From: Burkholderia ubonensis
GTDB taxonomy: Bacteria; Pseudomonadota; Gammaproteobacteria; Burkholderiales; Burkholderiaceae
Assembly: GCF_902833085.1 (NCBI RefSeq)
Contig: NZ_CADFEB010000003.1
Location: forward strand, 372,001 to 436,000
Direction: 5' to 3'
DNA: 64,000 bases
Made by a program: the position numbers and the translations under genes. Under the pieces are notes generated by a model. The model was not told the DNA's origin. It made no database searches and saw only the letters and a program-made list of their open reading frames with translations. Positions within the stretch are counted from its first letter, which is position 1; each line of letters opens with the position of its first letter. Shown piece by piece: positions 59,904 through 64,000 of this stretch.

Positions 59904-61475
59904 CTATCGGATCGGTTCAACGCGTGCGGTCGACGGCAGCAACGGTGCCACGTTCCACGGCAGCAGCTTGTCGATGCAGTTGGCCTGATGATCCGCGATT
60001 CGTTCGAGCACGTAGGCGAGGTATGCCTCGGGATCGAGGCCGTTCAGACGTGCCGTGCCGATCAGGCTGTACATCGCGGCGGCACGTTCGCCGCCAGAGT
60101 CGGCGCCGGCGAACAGATAGTTCCGCCGTCCGAGAGCGACGCCTCGCAATGCTCGCTCGGCGATCAGGTTGTCGATCTCCGCACACCCATCGCTGCAGTA
60201 GTAGACGAGCGCTGGCCAGCGATTCAGCGCGTACCGAATCGCCTTGGTCGTGTCGGATTTCGCAGAGAGCGTGGCGAGCGTCGCTTCGAACCAACGCTTC
60301 ATGTCCTCGAGCAGCGGCACTGCCCGCGCTTGGCGCACACCGCGTCGTTCGTCGGGCGGCTTGCCCCGGATCTGCTCTTCGATCTTGTACAGCGCGCCGA
60401 TCCGGCGCAGCGCCTCCTCCGTCACGGCGTTGGGGCGCACCGCATGCAGGTCGTGGATCTTCCGGCGCGCGTGAGCCATACACGCGGCTTCCTGGACGCG
60501 GCCGTCGAGATACAGCTCGGCATAGCCAGCAAACGCGTCAGCCTGCAGCACACCGGCGAAGTCAGCGAGATGTTGCTGCGGATGCTCACCGCGGCGATCG
60601 GACGTGTAGGCGAACCAGGCCGCCGGCGGTTCGTGGGAGCCGCTCGGCCGATCATCGCGCACGTAGACCCAGAGACGTCCTGTCTTCGTGCGACCGTTGC
60701 CCGGCGCCAGCACCGGCAGCGGAGTGTCGTCCGCATGCACCTTACCGCAGGCCAGCGTGTAGCGGCGCACGGCGTCGACCAACGGTGCGAGCAGCGCCGT
60801 GATGCTCCCCATCCAGTAGCCCATCGCGCCGGGATCGATTTCGACGCCGTCACGCGCGTACATCACCGCCTGGCGGTACAGGGGGAGGTGGTACGCGAAC
60901 TTCGACACGGCGATGTGGGCGAGCAGCGCCGGACCCGGAATGCCCCGATCGATCGGGCGGCTCGGCGCCGCGGCCTGCACGATGCGATCACAGCGCGCGC
61001 AGGCTAGCTTCGGGCGGCGATGACGGATCACACGGAAGTGCGCACGCACGTATTCGAGTTGCTCCGCGACGTCTTCGCCCAACGGCTTGAGCAGCCCACC
61101 GCAATCGGGGCAGTCATCATCGGCGGGCAGATGGACGCGCTCTTCGCGTTCAAGATGTTCGGGTAGCGGCTTGCGGCTCGGACCTTCGCGGCGCGGCCGC
61201 TTTGCCTCGGGAGCGGCTGCTACATCGGCGGCGCCTTCGTCGGCCTGCAGATCCTCCAGCCGCAATTCGAGCTGTTCGATCTGGCGATCTAGTTTCTCCG
61301 ATTTCCGGCCGAACTGCATTCGGCGCAGTTTCGCGATCGTGAGCTTCAGATGCTCGATTTCGAGTGCCCGCGACGAGAGCTGCTTTCGCAGCTCAGCAAC
61401 CTGAGCATCACGCTCAAGCAGCAACGCTTTCAGAGCGTTGATGTCGTCGGGCAGCGCGGTCGAGGTCGATTCCAT
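59904..61475 (-). CDS. tnpC: IS66 family transposase TnpC
   Basis: The 523-residue protein is full length for IS66 TnpC: an N-terminal leucine-rich coiled coil (about 10-75), a zinc-binding CPDCGGLLKPLG ... CARCD segment near 120-165, then the DDE catalytic region with HADDTPLPVL and LQADAFAGY, and the C-terminal [16 protein letters not shown] block. It appears intact and is oriented with tnpB and tnpA as in active elements. Confidence 0.95.
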   Translation of the reverse strand: MESTSTALPDDINALKALLLERDAQVAELRKQLSSRALEIEHLKLTIAKLRRMQFGRKSEKLDRQIEQLELRLEDLQADEGAADVAAAPEAKRPRREGPSRKPLPEHLEREERVHLPADDDCPDCGGLLKPLGEDVAEQLEYVRAHFRVIRHRRPKLACARCDRIVQAAAPSRPIDRGIPGPALLAHIAVSKFAYHLPLYRQAVMYARDGVEIDPGAMGYWMGSITALLAPLVDAVRRYTLACGKVHADDTPLPVLAPGNGRTKTGRLWVYVRDDRPSGSHEPPAAWFAYTSDRRGEHPQQHLADFAGVLQADAFAGYAELYLDGRVQEAACMAHARRKIHDLHAVRPNAVTEEALRRIGALYKIEEQIRGKPPDERRGVRQARAVPLLEDMKRWFEATLATLSAKSDTTKAIRYALNRWPALVYYCSDGCAEIDNLIAERALRGVALGRRNYLFAGADSGGERAAAMYSLIGTARLNGLDPEAYLAYVLERIADHQANCIDKLLPWNVAPLLPSTARVEPIR

Positions 61476-61526
61476 AAGGACAGTTTACGACTGCCCACGA
61501 TCACGCGAACGCCAGTTAACAATGGT

Positions 61527-61874
61527 TTACAGCGCACTACGTGGGCGCGCGGCTTCGACCGGCTGTCGCCAATCGAAGCCCTCGAGCAACAACGACAGCT
61601 GAGCGGTTGTCAGCGCGACCACACCAGAGTCGGCACGGGGCCAAGCAAAGCGTCCTTTTTCGAGCCGCTTCGCCAATAAACATAGCCCGCCGTCGCTCCA
61701 ATACAAGCACTTCAGCAGGTCACCGCGCTTGCCCCGGAACACGAACACGTGTCCAGAGAACGGATCTTTCTCCAGCACCGTCTGTACCTTCGCGGCCAAC
61801 GAATTGAAGCCGCATCGCATATCGGTGACGCCCGCCGCGATCCAGATCCGCGTGTTTTGAGGCAGACCGATCAT
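61527..61874 (-). CDS. tnpB: IS66 accessory protein TnpB
   Basis: The 115-residue protein, starting [20 protein letters not shown] at the ATG at 61874, is the standard IS66 Orf2. It contains the typical [20 protein letters not shown] block. It is required for transposition together with TnpA and TnpC. Its start overlaps the tnpA stop by four bases, the usual IS66 coupling. Confidence 0.93.
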   Translation of the reverse strand: MIGLPQNTRIWIAAGVTDMRCGFNSLAAKVQTVLEKDPFSGHVFVFRGKRGDLLKCLYWSDGGLCLLAKRLEKGRFAWPRADSGVVALTTAQLSLLLEGFDWRQPVEAARPRSAL

Positions 61875-62257
61875 CGTAAAATGCGGTCGAGAACAGAACG
61901 CAACACGTCCGGGTCCGGCGCGCCTTCGATGCGAATCGACGTCTTGCCATGCTGGATCTGGATCGAGCCGGACGGTATGTTGTCGGTCGCAGTCGGCACC
62001 TCGAGCGCCATCGATGGCTGAGACGGTTCGTTGACGACAACCGGCAGCATTGCGTCTGGAATCGCATCGTCCGTTAGCAGGCCTTGCGCATGGAGGCGGC
62101 GCCATGCCCACACCTGATTGGCATTGATGCCGTTCTCGCGAGCAACACGGGCGACCGACGCGCCGGGCTCGAATGTCAGCGCGACAATGGTCCGCTTCCA
62201 TTCCGTCGGATGTCGGCGAGTTTGCCGTTTCGGCGGGATCTCGACTGTCTGAGTCAC
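61871..62257 (-). CDS. tnpA: IS66 accessory protein TnpA
   Basis: I start this 128-residue protein at the GTG at 62257; an in-frame GTG at 62284 would add nine residues. A helix-turn-helix of the transposase 8/InsN type is seen in [20 protein letters not shown] followed by [11 protein letters not shown]. The C-terminal part ([15 protein letters not shown]) is typical of IS66 Orf1. It is the first gene of the IS operon, about 107 bases inside the right end. Confidence 0.9.
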   Translation of the reverse strand: MTQTVEIPPKRQTRRHPTEWKRTIVALTFEPGASVARVARENGINANQVWAWRRLHAQGLLTDDAIPDAMLPVVVNEPSQPSMALEVPTATDNIPSGSIQIQHGKTSIRIEGAPDPDVLRSVLDRILR

Positions 62258-62364
62258 TCTGTCCACAACTCCTATCGTGGACACGACCGGTCATTCGTGT
62301 CCTTCACAGGGGATCATGGCACTCGTCACCGAGCGTTCACAGACGGTACTGGTCTCGTGCTTAC

Positions 62365-62750
62365 CTACGCGCTGACCGTACTTTCAGCGCTGTTTCGCTG
62401 GTTGATCGAGCAACGCTACGTGCCGGCGAATCCGTTTGCCGGCATAAGGTGCGTGGAACGTTGACGAGCACGGTGATCAATGGCTTCATGTGACCGGCAA
62501 AGGAAGCAAGCGCGCCCGTGTGGCACTGCGGCCGCTCGCGCGCGATGCACTCGACCGGTGTCTCGTACAGCGCCAGTTGCCAGTCACGCCGGCACGTTTG
62601 AATCCACGAACGTCATTGGTGGCCAACCTCGGTAAGGACGGCGACGCCAGCATTGTTGGCGCGCGACTGTGGCACATCATGCGTCGGTTCTTTCTGCAGA
62701 CTGCCGATATTCTCAAATCGGCTCATCCCGCGCTGGCGGAATCACTGTTC
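62365..62750 (+). pseudogene. 3' parts of the interrupted integrase, with internal deletion
   Basis: After the target duplication the integrase resumes (LTVLSALFRWLIEQRYVPAN) and runs to a TGA at 62461. A shifted frame then resumes at a later point (DEHGDQWLHVTGKGSKRARV) and continues to about 62750 (LWHIMRRFF, SAHPALAES). A stretch between the two pieces, about 60-70 codons in relatives, is missing. The catalytic HxxR box and the Tyr are lost where the sequence joins the MFS gene. It cannot be functional. Confidence 0.75.
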
Positions 62751-64000
62751 AACTTCACCGAAATACGCACCAGCATCGCCGCCACCGCTGCAACCAGGCA
62801 CATTGCGCCCGCAATATACAGTGCCGGCGTGTACGTCAATAGCAACGTGCGGCTCATGCCAGCTCCAAAAGCTGCAACGGCCGCGCCCACCTGGTGGAAG
62901 GTAAACACCCAGCCAAATACCATCGCCGCACGGTCCTTACCAAACACGCTACCAGCAAGTTTGACGGTTGGCGGCACTGTCGCGATCCAGTCCAGTCCAT
63001 AGAACATCGCAAACGCGGACAGCCCAACCAGCGTGAAGGTGGAGTGGGGCAGCCAGAACAGAGACAAACCACGCAGCGCGTAATACCAGAACAGCAGCTT
63101 GCGGTTGTCGTAGCGGTCCGACAGCCATCCGGACAGGATCGTACCGACGAAGTCAAAGGCCCCCATCATGGCGAGCACCGACGCTGCAGGCACCAACCCC
63201 ATGCCAAAGTCACCGCACAGGGCGATAAAATGCGTCTGAATCAGGCCATTGGTGCTCAGGCCGCAGATGAAAAAGGTCCCGGCAAGTATCCAGAAGGTGC
63301 GTTCACGGACCGCATCACGCAGCACCAGGAATGGACTGCCCCATTGCATTGGTGCAGCGGGTACTGCCGTGGTGACGACGCCTTGTGCTTCACCAAATGG
63401 CAAGAGATCGATATCCGAGGGGCGATTGCACATCAGCGCAGCCACCAGTAGGGCGAGCAGAGCACACGCCGACAAGACCGGCAACATTGCGGCACGCCAG
63501 CTGACATGCTCGATCAACCAGGCTGCAAACGGCAGGAAGGCGAGTTGGCCGGTTGCTGAACTGGCGGTCAAGATGCCGATTACGAGGCCTCGCCGCTGAT
63601 CGAACCAGCGGTTCACAATGACGGCACCCAGAACAAGCGCCGTCATACCCGAACCGACGCCCAGCATCAGGCCCCACGCGATGAACAGCTGCCACAGCGA
63701 GTTGGCCGCCATACCAAACCCAATTCCGCCAGCAATCAATGCGAGTGCGGTAAAGACGATGCGGCGTACGCCGTAGCGATCGATCAGCATAGCGGCGAAG
63801 GGAGCCATCAGGCCGTACAGCGCAAAGCGAATGGCCAGCACGGTGGAAATCCTATCGGTGTTCCAGCCGTGCTCCCTTGACATCGGTACGAGCAACGCGC
63901 CCGGCAGGCCGAGCGCCGCAGAGGTGGTCAGCATGACAAAGAAGACCAGTGCCGCAACGATCCAAGCATAGTGGATGCTTTGCCGTTCCAGGCGGCGAGC
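62723..64000 (-). CDS. MFS transporter, N-terminus beyond the window
   Basis: The frame is open to the window edge, so the gene starts outside. At least 425 residues remain, with about 11-12 transmembrane helices, the MFS motif-A-like LIDRYGVRRIVF loop after the second helix and its repeat LSGWLSDRYDNRKLLFW in the second half. The C-terminal residues (about the last ten) are encoded by DNA that on the other strand belongs to the broken integrase, so the natural C-terminus has been replaced. The substrate is unknown; carboxylate or aromatic-acid symporters look similar. Confidence 0.85.
   Translation of the reverse strand, partial: ARRLERQSIHYAWIVAALVFFVMLTTSAALGLPGALLVPMSREHGWNTDRISTVLAIRFALYGLMAPFAAMLIDRYGVRRIVFTALALIAGGIGFGMAANSLWQLFIAWGLMLGVGSGMTALVLGAVIVNRWFDQRRGLVIGILTASSATGQLAFLPFAAWLIEHVSWRAAMLPVLSACALLALLVAALMCNRPSDIDLLPFGEAQGVVTTAVPAAPMQWGSPFLVLRDAVRERTFWILAGTFFICGLSTNGLIQTHFIALCGDFGMGLVPAASVLAMMGAFDFVGTILSGWLSDRYDNRKLLFWYYALRGLSLFWLPHSTFTLVGLSAFAMFYGLDWIATVPPTVKLAGSVFGKDRAAMVFGWVFTFHQVGAAVAAFGAGMSRTLLLTYTPALYIAGAMCLVAAVAAMLVRISVKLNSDSASAG

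Larger units (their letters stand above)
58533..62364. mobile_element. IS66-family unit with passenger gene, 3.83 kb
   Basis: The unit has imperfect terminal inverted repeats; both ends begin GTAAGCAC and agree at 18 of the first 22 positions. It is flanked by an 8-bp direct repeat CTACGCGC at 58525-58532 and 62365-62372, the duplication length typical of IS66. From left to right it holds the left end with a damaged 3' tnpC fragment, an AT-rich passenger gene, then an intact tnpC-tnpB-tnpA set on the minus strand and the right end. A normal IS66 is about 2.5 kb, so roughly 1.3 kb is extra. Confidence 0.85.

Overview
The window is GC-rich, densely coded DNA from a betaproteobacterium. The protein families, the T6SS gene order and a CepR/LuxR-type box all point to Burkholderia, probably the B. 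cepacia complex. That assignment is inferred from recognition, not from a database search. I saw no rRNA, tRNA or CRISPR array.

Layout. (1) 1-3112: the end of a T6SS loading module (DUF3540 and a DUF4150 PAAR-like protein), then an unrecognised pair encoding 77 and 436 aa. (2) 3113-4461: a gene-poor stretch with one small phage-like regulator candidate on the minus strand. (3) 4462-33501: a complete type VI secretion locus holding all 13 core genes in two divergent operons. The minus operon reads tssK-tssL-OmpA-hcp-clpV-tssE from the divergent region at 12167-12764. The plus operon reads tssB-C-M-A-F-G-J, then a protein with four tandem zinc ribbons, then an effector module: vgrG, a Tle3-type lipase, three tandem copies of a Tli3-like immunity protein, a PAAR tip and a four-helix membrane protein. 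(4) 33502-35600: surE flanked by an intact GNAT acetyltransferase gene and the truncated 3' half of a second copy. (5) 35712-43151: a tightly coupled five-gene operon, SWIM zinc finger / DUF5691 / MoxR AAA+ / DUF5682 / VWA. (6) 43170-47507: small metabolic and regulatory genes, including an HPr-like protein that has lost its phosphorylation sites, two spermidine-synthase-like paralogues, YjdM, a ribbon-helix-helix protein and a DUF1275 membrane protein. (7) 47735-55526: a hyfBCEFGI cluster whose large subunit lacks all NiFe ligands, so it is an energy-converting-hydrogenase-related complex and not a hydrogenase, followed by two small membrane proteins. (8) 55631-57990: a B12-type radical SAM enzyme translationally coupled to a LysE exporter, behind a near-perfect quorum-sensing (lux/cep-type) promoter. 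(9) 58220-64000: a broken tyrosine recombinase interrupted by a 3.8-kb IS66-family unit with an 8-bp target duplication and an AT-rich passenger gene, and then an MFS transporter running off the window.

How the parts work together. Region 3 encodes a contractile injection machine: membrane complex TssJLM plus the OmpA-like anchor, baseplate TssEFGK with the TssA cap, sheath TssBC, tube Hcp, tip VgrG/PAAR and recycling ATPase ClpV. Its own lipase effector and matching periplasmic immunity proteins are encoded alongside. The strongest candidates for undescribed biology are the quorum-box-controlled radical SAM/exporter pair, the IS66-derived unit carrying a secreted-protein passenger, the NiFe-less Hyf complex, and the zinc-ribbon repeat protein sitting between tssJ and vgrG.
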